Source: UMGS1889 sp900556055 (GTDB taxonomy: Bacteria > Bacillota > Clostridia > Oscillospirales > Ruminococcaceae). From it: a stretch of 64,000 nt of DNA. This document shows positions 16,749 through 25,365 of the stretch, in pieces. Each line of letters starts with the position of its first letter. Position 1 is the stretch's first letter. A program made the translations under genes and the position numbers. Under the pieces are notes generated by a model. It was not told where the DNA came from. It ran no database searches and saw only the letters and a program-made list of their open reading frames with translations. The stretch covers positions 1-64,000 of the forward strand of contig CABQEV010000007.1 of NCBI GenBank assembly GCA_902463265.1. Direction: 5' to 3'.

Positions 16749-18437
16749 TTGACTTCAAGAACAATATCAATTTGCCAGGGAAAAGGCAGTATCGGTCACA
16801 ACAACAGGACGTTTCACACCAAGAACACCGACCCTGCACGAACGAAGAACAACATTGTATTCGTCCGTGAGCCTATCGGAACGGCGTATGAGAAGCTGTT
16901 CGCCGAAGCGGTCGAACGCTATAATGCCAAGCAGAAACGAAGTGACCGAAAAATCAAAAGCGGCTACTTTGAATATCAGTTCGGACAGCCTGTTACGGAA
17001 ACAAAGCTGACCTCGCCCGACAAGCGTAAGAGCTTCTACGAATACCTTATACAGCTTGGAACTATGGAAGATACGGGTATCGGTACGGAAGCGGCTGAAA
17101 AAGCTACCGCCTGCTTATGCGAGTATATGAGATGTTTCTCCGAACGCAACCCAAACTTTTATGTTTTTAATGCGGTCATACATCTTGACGAGAAAACGCC
17201 GCACCTGCACATCGACTATGTTCCGGTGGGACATTACAAACGTGGAGTTGATACCCAGAACGGAATTGCACAGGCGTTAAAGGAAATGGGTTACGGAACA
17301 GGCAAGAATGCTATCGCAAAATGGCGGCAGTCGGAATACCTTATTTTTCGTGAAATATGCGAAAAGAATGGCTTCATCATTTCCGAGCCTAAGAAATCCA
17401 GAGGCGTGAGTTTCGCTGTTGAGGACTACAAAGAGATACAGCAGGAAAAGGAGCGGCTCACCGAGGAATTACAGCCGCTTCGTGAAATGGAGCTTGCCGC
17501 CGATGAAACGAGTGTTGCAGGAAAGAAGCAGTTTCTTTCTAACAATATTTCCGTTTCGCCCGAAGAATTTGAAAAGCTTGAACAGCTGAAAAAGGCTGTT
17601 GCTGTTCAAAATATTGAAAATCAATACGAACGTGATAATATCGTTGCCCGTAAAAAGATGCTTGATGAGCGTGAGGCTGAAATTACTGTCAAAGAAGCCG
17701 ATATTTCCCACACAGAGGAACGCATCAGCAGGCGTTTAAGCGAAGCAGAACATAAAAGTGAAAAGGCGGCTGATATTCTGAAAGACGCTGAAAGAAAAAT
17801 GGCATCTGCCGACCGTTTGTACAACGGACAGGTCGAGCTTAATCAGCGATATACGGCATTAGAGCGTGAAATGCTGAAAGTGCGGAAAGAACGTGACCGC
17901 AAATCAGCCGAAATCGCAGATTTACACTATGCCGTTGGTATCAGTCCGACAGACAAAGAAACCGACCCTGTGCAGAAAATCACAGCTATTCGGGACGAAA
18001 ACAGTGCCATTGAGCGGAAGCTTGACAAGGAGCTTCGTCTGCCGTTCAGACAGCAGAAAAGCACTTCCACTCTTGAAATGCTGGATATGGTGTTGGATAA
18101 ATTCAAAAGCCGAATTGCCGAAACAGACAAAGAGCTTGAAGAAAGCCGTTCGGTCATTGCAAAGCTCAAAGAACAGCTCTCGTTCATCAAGCAGGAATTT
18201 GTCAAGGTTGTGCTTGCTGTGAACACTCTTGTGTATTCGGATAAATACTGCCGTGGATTATCGGGGTTAAGCAAGGCTCTTGTAACGGGTATCAGCTTCT
18301 TTACGGACAGCACTTTCAAAAAGTTTGGTGAATATGATTCTATCAACAAATGTGCGATAGACGATGAAATTCGTGAGAATATGAACCATTTCATAGAACC
18401 CGAAAAGAGCCGAACAAGCAGTTATTACGAAAGATAA
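16749..18437 (+). CDS. mobV: MobV-family relaxase (Mob/Pre)
   Basis: A 562-residue protein starting at TTG (16749), about 10 bp after an AGGAGGAG site. It has the Mob/Pre N-terminus (ISICQGKGSIGHNNR). The diagnostic metal-binding motif HLDEKTPHLHIDYVP lies near residues 145-159, and the following block (GVDTQNGIAQALKEMGYG) is also typical. The long C-terminal half (about 230-500) is highly charged and coiled-coil-like. The protein should nick oriT and pilot the strand into a recipient, borrowing the secretion channel of a resident conjugative element. It is the first gene of the rightward operon. Confidence 0.9.
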   Translation: MTSRTISICQGKGSIGHNNRTFHTKNTDPARTKNNIVFVREPIGTAYEKLFAEAVERYNAKQKRSDRKIKSGYFEYQFGQPVTETKLTSPDKRKSFYEYLIQLGTMEDTGIGTEAAEKATACLCEYMRCFSERNPNFYVFNAVIHLDEKTPHLHIDYVPVGHYKRGVDTQNGIAQALKEMGYGTGKNAIAKWRQSEYLIFREICEKNGFIISEPKKSRGVSFAVEDYKEIQQEKERLTEELQPLREMELAADETSVAGKKQFLSNNISVSPEEFEKLEQLKKAVAVQNIENQYERDNIVARKKMLDEREAEITVKEADISHTEERISRRLSEAEHKSEKAADILKDAERKMASADRLYNGQVELNQRYTALEREMLKVRKERDRKSAEIADLHYAVGISPTDKETDPVQKITAIRDENSAIERKLDKELRLPFRQQKSTSTLEMLDMVLDKFKSRIAETDKELEESRSVIAKLKEQLSFIKQEFVKVVLAVNTLVYSDKYCRGLSGLSKALVTGISFFTDSTFKKFGEYDSINKCAIDDEIRENMNHFIEPEKSRTSSYYER

Positions 18438-18550
18438 TTGCGCAAAATGCACTATAAATATGTGATTGTATGTTAGTGTCGGTTTGCCTTATATTAAATA
18501 TAGCCGCTCAACATACCGCAAAATACCAAAAGATAAAAAGGAGAACGAAA

Positions 18551-18838
18551 ATGCAGAACAAAACAGAAATTATGGCGCAGATAGTTGCGCTTCTTTCACA
18601 GCTTATCGACAACGGCGCAGAACCGCCAAAGGCAATGCCGCCCGAACATTCCGCCGAGCCTGTGGAAATGCTCACGATAAAGGAATGCTCCGAAGCTGTC
18701 AGCGGACTTTCGGAACACACAGTCCGTCAGCTTGTGGCGCAGAAAAAGATACCCTACATAAGAACGGGTCAGGGCAAGCGTGGAAAGATACTCATAAGCA
18801 AATCGGCTTTGCTTGACTATATGAAAGGGGCGGCGTGA
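18551..18838 (+). CDS. Excisionase-like helix-turn-helix protein
   Basis: A 95-residue protein starting at 18551 behind an AAAAGGAGAACG site. A helical N-terminus is followed by an excisionase/MerR-like winged HTH: LTIKECSEAVSGLSEHTVRQ, then IPYIRTG and KILISKSALLDYM. This layout is that of Tn916-type Xis and of HTH_17 proteins. It may direct excision or regulate the replication genes, with which it is coupled: its TGA overlaps the primase ATG. A fragment of a homologue is found at 10061 in the older element. Confidence 0.75.
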   Translation: MQNKTEIMAQIVALLSQLIDNGAEPPKAMPPEHSAEPVEMLTIKECSEAVSGLSEHTVRQLVAQKKIPYIRTGQGKRGKILISKSALLDYMKGAA

Positions 18839-19461
18839 TGACGAAATTTGAGACGATAAAGGAGCTTGTGACCGTTCCGCAGGCGGCGGAGCGGTACGGT
18901 CTGAACGTCACTCACGGCAATATGTGCCTGTGTCCTTTTCACGGCGAAAAAACGCCGTCAATGAAGCTTTACGAAAAGAATTATCACTGCTTCGGCTGTG
19001 GTGCGCACGGTGATGTTATCGCACTTGCGGCGAACCTTTTCGACATTCCGATGCTTGAAGCCGCAAAGCGTATCAATGCGGATTTTTCGCTCGGTCTTGA
19101 TATGGAAAAGCCGATTTCAAGCCGTGAAATCACCCTTATTCAGCGCAAAAAGCAGGAAGCCGAAGACTTTGCCAAGTGGGAAAGCAATGCGTGGCTCACG
19201 CTTGCGGAATATTTCAGCGAGCTTTGTCATTGGCAAAAAGAATTTGCTCCGAAATCGGAAGCGGAAACACCCGATGCACGTTTTCTTGAAAGCTTGCAGA
19301 AGCGTGACTACATTGAACACCTTTGCAATGTTTTTATCATCGGCACAAAGGAAGAACGCCTTGCGCTTAGAGAGGAGGTGGAGCGAATTGAGCAAAGAAT
19401 GTGTGAATACCGCCGAAGCCTTATCACCCGTGTGGAGGGACAAATTCGGAAAGCTGAATGA
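18838..19461 (+). CDS. CHC2 zinc-finger primase-like protein
   Basis: A 207-residue protein starting at the ATG overlapping the previous stop (TGATGA). It contains the DnaG-type CHC2 zinc finger: CPFHGEKTPSMKLYEKNYHC followed by FGCGAHGD, giving C32, H35, C51, C54. The family's usual catalytic TOPRIM core is absent, so it probably acts as the DNA-recognition subunit of a split primase with the next gene. The last 74 bp overlap the next gene in another frame. Confidence 0.8.
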   Translation: MTKFETIKELVTVPQAAERYGLNVTHGNMCLCPFHGEKTPSMKLYEKNYHCFGCGAHGDVIALAANLFDIPMLEAAKRINADFSLGLDMEKPISSREITLIQRKKQEAEDFAKWESNAWLTLAEYFSELCHWQKEFAPKSEAETPDARFLESLQKRDYIEHLCNVFIIGTKEERLALREEVERIEQRMCEYRRSLITRVEGQIRKAE

Positions 19462-20722
19462 GCCGCTTTTCTGCAAAGCGTTCATTTCGGACTATCCGCT
19501 CATTTTCTGCAATAACCGTTTTTACGATGCAGACGGTGAGGTCAGCGAAGAAACTCTTGCTTACAGAATTTACGAAGTCGTTATATCGTATGTGAAAAGT
19601 AATGTTGCTGCCGTTGTGAAGCGTTTGGTCGAAGCTTTGAAGCTGTACTGCTTCTCCGAGCCGCTTGTTCCGAAAGAGGACGAGATACATCTTCTCAACG
19701 GCGTTCTCAAAACGGACGGGACGTGGCTTCCCGAAAAGAGATTTTGTGTAAACCGTCTGAACATCAGCTATGACCCCGAAATTTGGAACGGCGTATATTA
19801 TCCCGAAAAGTTTCTTTCATTCCTTATGGATATGCTTGATATGGAGGACATAACCACTTTGCAGGAATATCTCGGCTACTGCCTTATCCCGTCAACAAAG
19901 GGACAGGCTATGCTTTTCATTATCGGCAACGGCGGCGAAGGAAAGAGCCGCATCGGAGTTGTTTTGCAGGAGATTTTTAAGTCGGCAATGATAACGGGCA
20001 GTTTTCAGCGTATCGAAACGGACAAGTTTTTCCGCTATAATCTGCAAAACAAGCTTCTTATGCTTGATGATGATATGCAGATGAACGCTCTGCCCTCAAC
20101 GGGTTACATAAAAAATCTTGTCACGGCGGAAATTCCAATCGACATTGAAGCAAAGGGCAAACAATCACAGCCGGCAACGCTTTACTCACGTTTTCTCTGC
20201 TTCGGAAACGGTTCACCAAAGGCTTTGTATGACAAATCGGACGGCTTCGCAAGGCGGCTTATCGTGCTTACAACGAAGCCGATACCGCAGGGCAGAGTGA
20301 ATGACCCGTTCCTTGCGGAGAAGTTTCTTGCGGAAAAAGAGAAGATATTCTGCTGGGTTTTTGACGGTCTGAAAAGGCTGATAAAGAATGATTTTCGGTT
20401 CACTATTTCCGAGAAAACCAAGCGGAACATTGCCGAGGTCATGGCTGACAACTGCAATATCATCGACTATCTTGCGGACACGAGATACATCTCTTTTTCG
20501 GAAGATGCACAAGCCAGCAGTACCGACCTTTACGGCGGATATTACCGTTGGTGTGCGGAAAACGCCTTGACAGCACTTCGGCAGGAAACCTTTATAGGGT
20601 GGCTTAAATCCAATGAACGAAGGTACAACATTAAATATGTGTATCACGTTCCCGGAAGAAACGGTGGACACGTCCGTGGGTTCAAGGGCATAAAAACATC
20701 TTATGTACCAATAGTCGCCTGA
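19388..20722 (+). CDS. D5/P4-type superfamily 3 helicase (phage/plasmid primase C-terminal part)
   Basis: A 444-residue protein. I place the start at TTG 19388, which follows AGGAGGTGG by 7-9 bases; an upstream extension in the same frame only shadows the primase gene. It contains a D5_N-like helical region, Walker A GNGGEGKSR near residue 180, Walker B LLMLDDDMQM, sensor residues near FLCFGNGSPKALYD, and a C-terminal D5_C-like DNA-binding end (YGGYYRWCAENAL). It should unwind the element's replication origin. It overlaps the primase gene, consistent with one complex. Confidence 0.8.
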   Translation: MSKECVNTAEALSPVWRDKFGKLNEPLFCKAFISDYPLIFCNNRFYDADGEVSEETLAYRIYEVVISYVKSNVAAVVKRLVEALKLYCFSEPLVPKEDEIHLLNGVLKTDGTWLPEKRFCVNRLNISYDPEIWNGVYYPEKFLSFLMDMLDMEDITTLQEYLGYCLIPSTKGQAMLFIIGNGGEGKSRIGVVLQEIFKSAMITGSFQRIETDKFFRYNLQNKLLMLDDDMQMNALPSTGYIKNLVTAEIPIDIEAKGKQSQPATLYSRFLCFGNGSPKALYDKSDGFARRLIVLTTKPIPQGRVNDPFLAEKFLAEKEKIFCWVFDGLKRLIKNDFRFTISEKTKRNIAEVMADNCNIIDYLADTRYISFSEDAQASSTDLYGGYYRWCAENALTALRQETFIGWLKSNERRYNIKYVYHVPGRNGGHVRGFKGIKTSYVPIVA

Positions 20723-20864
20723 GGCGTGCAGGCGTGCAAAGCCCATAACTGCGTGTGTTTGGGGTGTGCGTATCATCGTGCAAAAGCCGTGCGGCACGGG
20801 GTATGCACATCTGACTGCACGCCTTAAAAGCTCGTATTTACGCCGTTCGCACGCCTGCACGCCT
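20722..20864. repeat. GCGTGC-rich inverted repeats between helicase and integrase
   Basis: AGGCGTGCAGGCGTGC (20722-20737) recurs as its perfect reverse complement at 20849-20864. Further copies of the GCGTGC/GCACGCC core lie between (for example near 20813-20824). The block is GC-rich compared with its surroundings and lies between the helicase and integrase promoters. It could be the element's replication origin (iteron-like) or binding sites for excisionase or integrase. Confidence 0.55.
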
Positions 20865-20910
20865 ATTCTGGCACTTGACCTTTATATATGACATATTTCA
20901 CTTGATAGAC

Positions 20911-20939
20911 TTGACTTTATGGTGGTAAAGTGCTATCAT
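20911..20939 (+). promoter_or_regulatory. Integrase promoter
   Basis: TTGACT, 17 bp, TATCAT, about 50 bp upstream of the integrase ATG, which has an AAAGGAGAA ribosome site. It is independent of the mob-rep operon promoter. Confidence 0.65.
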
Positions 20940-20989
20940 ATAGATGCAGAGATATGCCATAAATTTATACATTAAAGGAGAAATGTATT

Positions 20990-22174
20990 ATGGCAACAAT
21001 TACAAAAAGGGGAAACTCATACCGAATAAAGGTATCCTGCGGATATGGTACGGACGGAAAGCAGATAATTCAGTCAATGACATGGAAGCCCGATGAAAAA
21101 ATGACGGAGCGTCAGGTCGAAAAGGAGCTTCAGAGGCAGTCGGTTCTTTTTGAAGAAGCTTGTATGAAAGGGAATGTCGTTGCGACTGTCAAATTTGAGG
21201 ATTTCGCTCACCAATGGTTCAAAGAGTATGCGGAGATTCGCTTAAAACAGCGTACTGTTGAGGGCTATCATCAGATGGAAAAGCGCATTTACAAAGCTAT
21301 CGGTCATATCCGCCTTGACAAGCTTACAACTCGTCATATTCAGAAGTTTATCATTGATCTATGCAGTGCAGAACGTGAGGACGGACGTAACCGCAACGGT
21401 GGAAAGCTTTCGACAAAGACGATAAAGCTTTATAAATCAATGATTTCAACTATCTGCGATTATGCTGTAAAAATGCAGATGATCTCCGTAAACCCTTGCA
21501 GGAATGTAACTATCCCAAAGGTCACCACTCCCGAAAAGGAGTTCTATTCCATTGAAGAAGCACAGCAGATGCTTGACCTCTTTCAGAAAGAGGATAGTTC
21601 CAACTTCAAGTATGTATGCTTTTATACTTTGGCGGTTTATACGGGTTTTCGCCTCGGGGAGCTTATGGGTCTGGAATGGAAGGATATTGACCTGAATACC
21701 AACGTGATTTCCGTCAACAGGACGTGCCTTTATTCCAAGGCGAAAGGCGGACTTTACACCGAAACGCCTAAAACGGCACAGAGCATACGGTGTCTTAAAG
21801 TTCCGCAGGGCGTGATTGATATGCTTTTAAAGTGGAGAGAGCTTCAGAATATTCAGCGGCAGAAAGTCGGCAGTAAGTGGGTCGAAACGGATCGCATCTT
21901 TACCAAATGGAACGGCTTGACACTTGACCGTTCGGCTCCGGGTTATTTCTATAAGAAATTCTGCGAAAGAACTGGTATGCGATATGTGACAAATCATTCT
22001 ATGCGCCATCTGAATGCCAGCCTGCTCATAAATGCAGGAGTTGATGTAAAGACCGTGCAGAGCTGTTTAGGGCATAGCACGGCAACGACGACCTTGCAGA
22101 TCTATGCTCACACCTTTCAGTCGGCACAGGCGGCAGCAATGGAAGCGGCAGCCGAGGCAATTCCTCTTAAATAA
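20990..22174 (+). CDS. int: Tyrosine-type site-specific integrase
   Basis: A 394-residue phage-integrase protein of the Tn916/ICE type. It has an N-terminal arm-binding region (SYRIKVSCGYGTDGKQ), a SAM-like core-binding domain (about 65-180), and a catalytic domain. That domain shows Arg in TGFRLGELMGLEW (about 221), HSMRHLNAS (H-x-x-R, about 335-338), LGHST (about 362) and the nucleophile Tyr in LQIYAHTF (about 371). It inserts the element into and excises it from the 3' end of the adjacent tRNA-Leu gene, 100 bp downstream. Its 3' 222 bp are identical to the decayed copy at 10486-10707. Confidence 0.92.
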   Translation: MATITKRGNSYRIKVSCGYGTDGKQIIQSMTWKPDEKMTERQVEKELQRQSVLFEEACMKGNVVATVKFEDFAHQWFKEYAEIRLKQRTVEGYHQMEKRIYKAIGHIRLDKLTTRHIQKFIIDLCSAEREDGRNRNGGKLSTKTIKLYKSMISTICDYAVKMQMISVNPCRNVTIPKVTTPEKEFYSIEEAQQMLDLFQKEDSSNFKYVCFYTLAVYTGFRLGELMGLEWKDIDLNTNVISVNRTCLYSKAKGGLYTETPKTAQSIRCLKVPQGVIDMLLKWRELQNIQRQKVGSKWVETDRIFTKWNGLTLDRSAPGYFYKKFCERTGMRYVTNHSMRHLNASLLINAGVDVKTVQSCLGHSTATTTLQIYAHTFQSAQAAAMEAAAEAIPLK

Positions 22175-22298
22175 AAAAATGGTCTTTACCGTACCGTTTG
22201 TAAAGACCAAAAGCAGATTTTATAAAAAAGAAAGCCCTGCAAACGACGTATTTACGCCATTTGCAGGGGATATGTTGGTGCCGCTGACCGGACTTGAA
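21953..22298 (+). repeat. 346-bp perfect direct repeat, right copy (integrase 3' end to att core)
   Basis: Identical to 10486-10831. It includes the inverted pair TGGTCTTTAC/GTAAAGACCA at 22180-22209, which is both a hairpin after the integrase stop and a possible arm site. It also includes a CCTGCAAA/TTTGCAGG hairpin and the tRNA 3' end. Confidence 0.9.
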
Positions 22299-22362
22299 CC
22301 GGTACCGCATTTCTGCGAAGGGATTTTAAGTCCCTCGTGTCTGCCGATTTCACCACAGCGGC
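22276..22362 (-). tRNA. tRNA-Leu (anticodon TAA), CCA encoded
   Basis: The minus strand has the acceptor stem GCCGCTG/CAGCGGC, a discriminator A and an encoded CCA. The anticodon loop is ACTTAAAAT with anticodon TAA. A long variable arm marks the class II leucine type, and the T-loop is GGTTCAAGTCC. The 3' 23 bases are the integration target. The gene is intact because the element supplies the same 3' sequence. Confidence 0.95.
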
Positions 22363-22466
22363 TTATAATACTGCATCAACTGAACTGACAATATTAATAT
22401 TATACACTAAAAAAACGGGTTTGTCAATAGAAATGTTGAATTTCCGTTGACAAACCCGCAAATGCA

Positions 22467-22880
22467 TTATATTATCACTCCGTCGAAATGATCCATCTCA
22501 TGCTGGATTATCTGTGCATCAAACCCGCTGAGGGTCTGCTTTTTCTTCTTGAATCTTTTGTCGAGATATTCGACCGTGATAGTTCTGTATCTTTTTGCGG
22601 GACGCACTCCCGTGAGCGACAGGCAGCCTTCCTCTACCTCGTCGAACGCCTTTGATCTGTCGGTGATCTTGGGGTTTATCATCACAACATAGTCCTTTCC
22701 GAGCTGTGCTGCGAGTATGGTTTTGTTCACGCCTATCATGTTTGCCGCCATTCCGACGCAGTGATCGGCATTTGCCTTCAGCGTATCGAGCAGATCGGTT
22801 ATCGTTTCCGTGTCATTTTTATCGGCAGGGGAGGATTTCTGCGAAAGCAGGATAACGTCCCTTACTATTGGCTTTATCAT
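22467..22880 (-). CDS. def: Peptide deformylase-like protein (atypical motif 1)
   Basis: A 137-residue protein of the peptide deformylase fold, which removes the formyl group from nascent proteins. Motif 2 EEGCLSL and motif 3 IQHEMDHFDG supply the metal-binding Cys and two His plus the catalytic Glu. Motif 1, normally GLAAPQIG, reads GMAANMIG, so the conserved Gln that stabilises the transition state is replaced by Met. It is shorter than usual (about 150-180). It may be a secondary deformylase or one with altered activity. The start has an AAGGAGA site. Confidence 0.8.
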   Translation of the reverse strand: MIKPIVRDVILLSQKSSPADKNDTETITDLLDTLKANADHCVGMAANMIGVNKTILAAQLGKDYVVMINPKITDRSKAFDEVEEGCLSLTGVRPAKRYRTITVEYLDKRFKKKKQTLSGFDAQIIQHEMDHFDGVII

Positions 22881-22936
22881 GATAATATCTCCTTAAAAAA
22901 ATACCGCTTAAACCAAGTCTAAGCGGTATTTGTCAT

Positions 22937-24757
22937 TTAATATTGCGATACATAATCGAGAGGATTGAGATAACGTCCGTTTGAACGAACCTCGAAATGC
23001 AGGTGATTTCCTGTTGAATCTCCCGTGCTTCCTACATAGCCTATCAGCTGTCCCTTAACGACATATTCGCCGTAGCCTACTGCAAGGCTGCTCTGATGAG
23101 CATAGACTGTGATAGTTCCGTTGGGATGCTGGATCCTGATACAGTTGCCGTATCCTCCGTTCCAGCCGCTTCCTGTTTCGATTACCTGACCCTCTTCAGC
23201 GGCATAGATAGGAGTACCGTAAGGAGCTGCGATATCAATGCCCTTATGACCTCTTCCGTCGCCCTGGTAAGCGGAGATATAACCGCCTGCCACAGGCCAG
23301 TAGTAATCGCCAGAGCCGCCCGAACCTGTGCTTACGTATGTGGAAGGCTCAATGGTTCCGACTCTCTTGACCTCGGCAGTTGCCTGCTCGATGGTTGCGG
23401 GCTTTTCGATCTCTTCCTCGGAGATCTTCACGCCGTCCTTATATGTTGCGTAAACGTGATATTCAAGAATACCCTTGACAGCCTCTGTATCGATTCTTTC
23501 CTGTCCCTTGAACAGTGTATCGTCCTCGATCTCAACAACGGGGAGGCTGTAATAAACCTGGTAAGTTTCTTCCTTGATGACCTCAGGCTGGAGATACTTG
23601 ACCTCCTGGCTCAGCTGGATAACAGTTCCGACATTGCATCTTTCGGTGATATCGGGGATAACTTCGCCCTCATATGTAGCGGTGCATTCCTTCAGCTCGT
23701 CAAGCGACATATCGTTATCTCTTGCGATGTTCCAAGGATTGTCTCCCAGCTGTACTTCATAATAAACGGGTTCGCTTACTATTGAATCAAAGATATCAAC
23801 GTAATAATTTTCATCGTGGATATCCTCGGGATCTACAAAGTTTTCCGTATCGAATTCGATATCCCTGTTGAATTCAACATCTACAACGTTTTCATCATCG
23901 GAATATTCTTCTTTAAGGGAATCAATGTATTCTGTGAGCTTTTCTGTGTTTTTTACAGCGCCAATGAATTCGCCGTCAACGGTAACAGCGAAGGCCTTGA
24001 CCTTGCCGTTTATCTCTTCCGGCTCTTCATCGGTGACTTCCTCTGCTCTGATCTCAGCCTGAGCGTTTTCCTCAGCTGCGGTAACAGCGGTAGTCAGCTC
24101 GGGGAGCTGTTCTTCGATCTTTTTTGCGAGCTGTTCTTCGTTTATGACCTCGTCCTGCGAGGAAACAGCCTTTACAGCGATGGATGCCGAACGGTAAACG
24201 TCCTCATTAACATCGTAATATGTGATCTTGCTCTGAACAGCCTGCTTAGCTTCCTCCATAACGACATCTGCTTCTACAAGACCGATCTCCTGACCGTTAT
24301 ATTCAACTGCGACTGCATAGTCAACATTTGTTTCTGCCGTGATAATATTAACAAGAATAGCGCAGGTGATAACAGGCAGACCGTAATTTACAATAGTTGC
24401 GGCAAGCTTTCTCTGCTTTTCCTTGCTCTGCTTCACTTCATCTCTGAGCATTGCGAAGGCCTGTTTTGTGCCGACCTCGCGCTTATGTCGGATAAAGCAG
24501 CCGATAAGAGAAGCGGAATCCTTAAATCTTGCTTTGAGCTTTCCTAACGAAGCAGCAGCCGATCTCGCAGCGGAGAGAGCCAGCTCTTCTGCTTTCGGAG
24601 CAGCCTTTTTAAATATGTAAACAGCGGCTTTCTTTACTGCTTCCGCAGCCGATGCCGCACACCAGAATGCTGTATCGCTGACGCATTTGCCTACTGCATT
24701 GATGAAAACAGCGGGCTTTTTTGCATTAAACGTTTTAATTTTATGTTCCGCAGGCAT
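22937..24757 (-). CDS. Membrane-anchored M23 endopeptidase with LysM and G5-like regions
   Basis: A 606-residue protein; the start is at the ATG at 24757 with an AGGAGATG site. One transmembrane helix lies near 140-160 (GLPVITCAILVNII). A long acidic extracellular stalk follows, then a LysM-like segment (VQLGDNPWNIARDNDMSLDE), a G5-like segment, and a C-terminal LytM/M23 domain. That domain has GHKGIDIAAPYGTPI (H...D) and HLHFEV zinc ligands. It cleaves peptidoglycan cross-links or, by family habit, controls cell separation. It is preceded by its own promoter. Confidence 0.9.
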   Translation of the reverse strand: MPAEHKIKTFNAKKPAVFINAVGKCVSDTAFWCAASAAEAVKKAAVYIFKKAAPKAEELALSAARSAAASLGKLKARFKDSASLIGCFIRHKREVGTKQAFAMLRDEVKQSKEKQRKLAATIVNYGLPVITCAILVNIITAETNVDYAVAVEYNGQEIGLVEADVVMEEAKQAVQSKITYYDVNEDVYRSASIAVKAVSSQDEVINEEQLAKKIEEQLPELTTAVTAAEENAQAEIRAEEVTDEEPEEINGKVKAFAVTVDGEFIGAVKNTEKLTEYIDSLKEEYSDDENVVDVEFNRDIEFDTENFVDPEDIHDENYYVDIFDSIVSEPVYYEVQLGDNPWNIARDNDMSLDELKECTATYEGEVIPDITERCNVGTVIQLSQEVKYLQPEVIKEETYQVYYSLPVVEIEDDTLFKGQERIDTEAVKGILEYHVYATYKDGVKISEEEIEKPATIEQATAEVKRVGTIEPSTYVSTGSGGSGDYYWPVAGGYISAYQGDGRGHKGIDIAAPYGTPIYAAEEGQVIETGSGWNGGYGNCIRIQHPNGTITVYAHQSSLAVGYGEYVVKGQLIGYVGSTGDSTGNHLHFEVRSNGRYLNPLDYVSQY

Positions 24758-24819
24758 TTGCACATCTCCTTTCAAAAAGGAACAAAACAATTACAAATCA
24801 GTAACAACAACTATCATCT

Positions 24820-24847
24820 ATTATACCCTTTTTGCAGAAAAAATCAA
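24820..24847 (-). promoter_or_regulatory. Promoter of the M23 peptidase gene
   Basis: Minus strand TTGATT, 16 bp, TATAAT, about 60 bp upstream of the start codon. Confidence 0.55.
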
Positions 24848-25300
24848 CCTTTTGCCCGCATTCTGTGCAATTTATTCATTCTTTTCGGCTTTTGGCACAA
24901 ATTAATTTGTGAAATATTGTGCAATACCAACAAATATGATGATCGTTATTTCCGTTATTTGCCGATAATTTTGTAACCATTTCAGCCGATATGCTCAAGA
25001 TATACTATAATCACAGGTATTTTGATGACGGATATCCATAAAAATAACTCTCTGTATAGTTATCCGTATTGTAACGATATGAGAATAAAATAAGTCATAA
25101 ATATTAATTAAAATGCGATTTTTAAATTCGATATGCCGAGATATCAACATATTCAGCAGATTTTTGGCAAGTAATTTATTTAATATTCAGTATAAATATG
25201 TAAATGTAGTTTCAATTTAATGATATAAAAAGCGGCGCAAAAATTTCACATAGGATATATTATACAGAAAGTCAAAGTGTTCGCAGGCTGATATGAACAT
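24848..25300. other. AT-rich intergenic region, no gene seen
   Basis: About 450 bp with no plausible frame or RNA gene. It is strongly AT-rich with scattered short palindromes only. Confidence 0.4.
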
Positions 25301-25303
25301 AAA

Positions 25304-25344
25304 AAGCGGCGTTCATACCGATATCACGGTACGGAATGCCGCTT
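25304..25344 (-). terminator. Intrinsic terminator of the two-helix membrane protein gene
   Basis: AAGCGGC...GCCGCTT stem with further internal pairing (ATACCG/CGGTA). On the minus strand it is followed by five T, 20 bp after the stop codon. Confidence 0.75.
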
Positions 25345-25365
25345 AATATACATTGTGTCGGCTGC

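Larger units (their letters stand above)
10832..22298 (+). mobile_element. Integrative mobilisable element in tRNA-Leu(TAA), about 11.5 kb
   Basis: It is bounded by the 23-base att repeat (10809-10831 and 22276-22298). Rightward backbone: MobV relaxase, excisionase-like HTH protein, CHC2 primase, D5-type helicase, and integrase next to the tRNA. Leftward genes: XRE regulator, then a cargo of AAA+ protein, ATPase, putative nuclease and a small protein. No type IV secretion genes are present, so transfer would need a helper conjugative element. The primase and helicase suggest it replicates after excision. It sits next to an older, decayed element with the same att site. Confidence 0.85.

Noticed and set aside
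18998..19387. A long 5' extension of the helicase frame
   Set aside because: It overlaps the CHC2 primase gene in another frame and is Arg/Ser-rich; the TTG at 19388 has the AGGAGGTGG site.
23816..24547. A 243-codon plus-strand frame inside the M23 peptidase gene
   Set aside because: Opposite strand of an acidic, repeat-like stalk; cysteine- and leucine-rich shadow composition.
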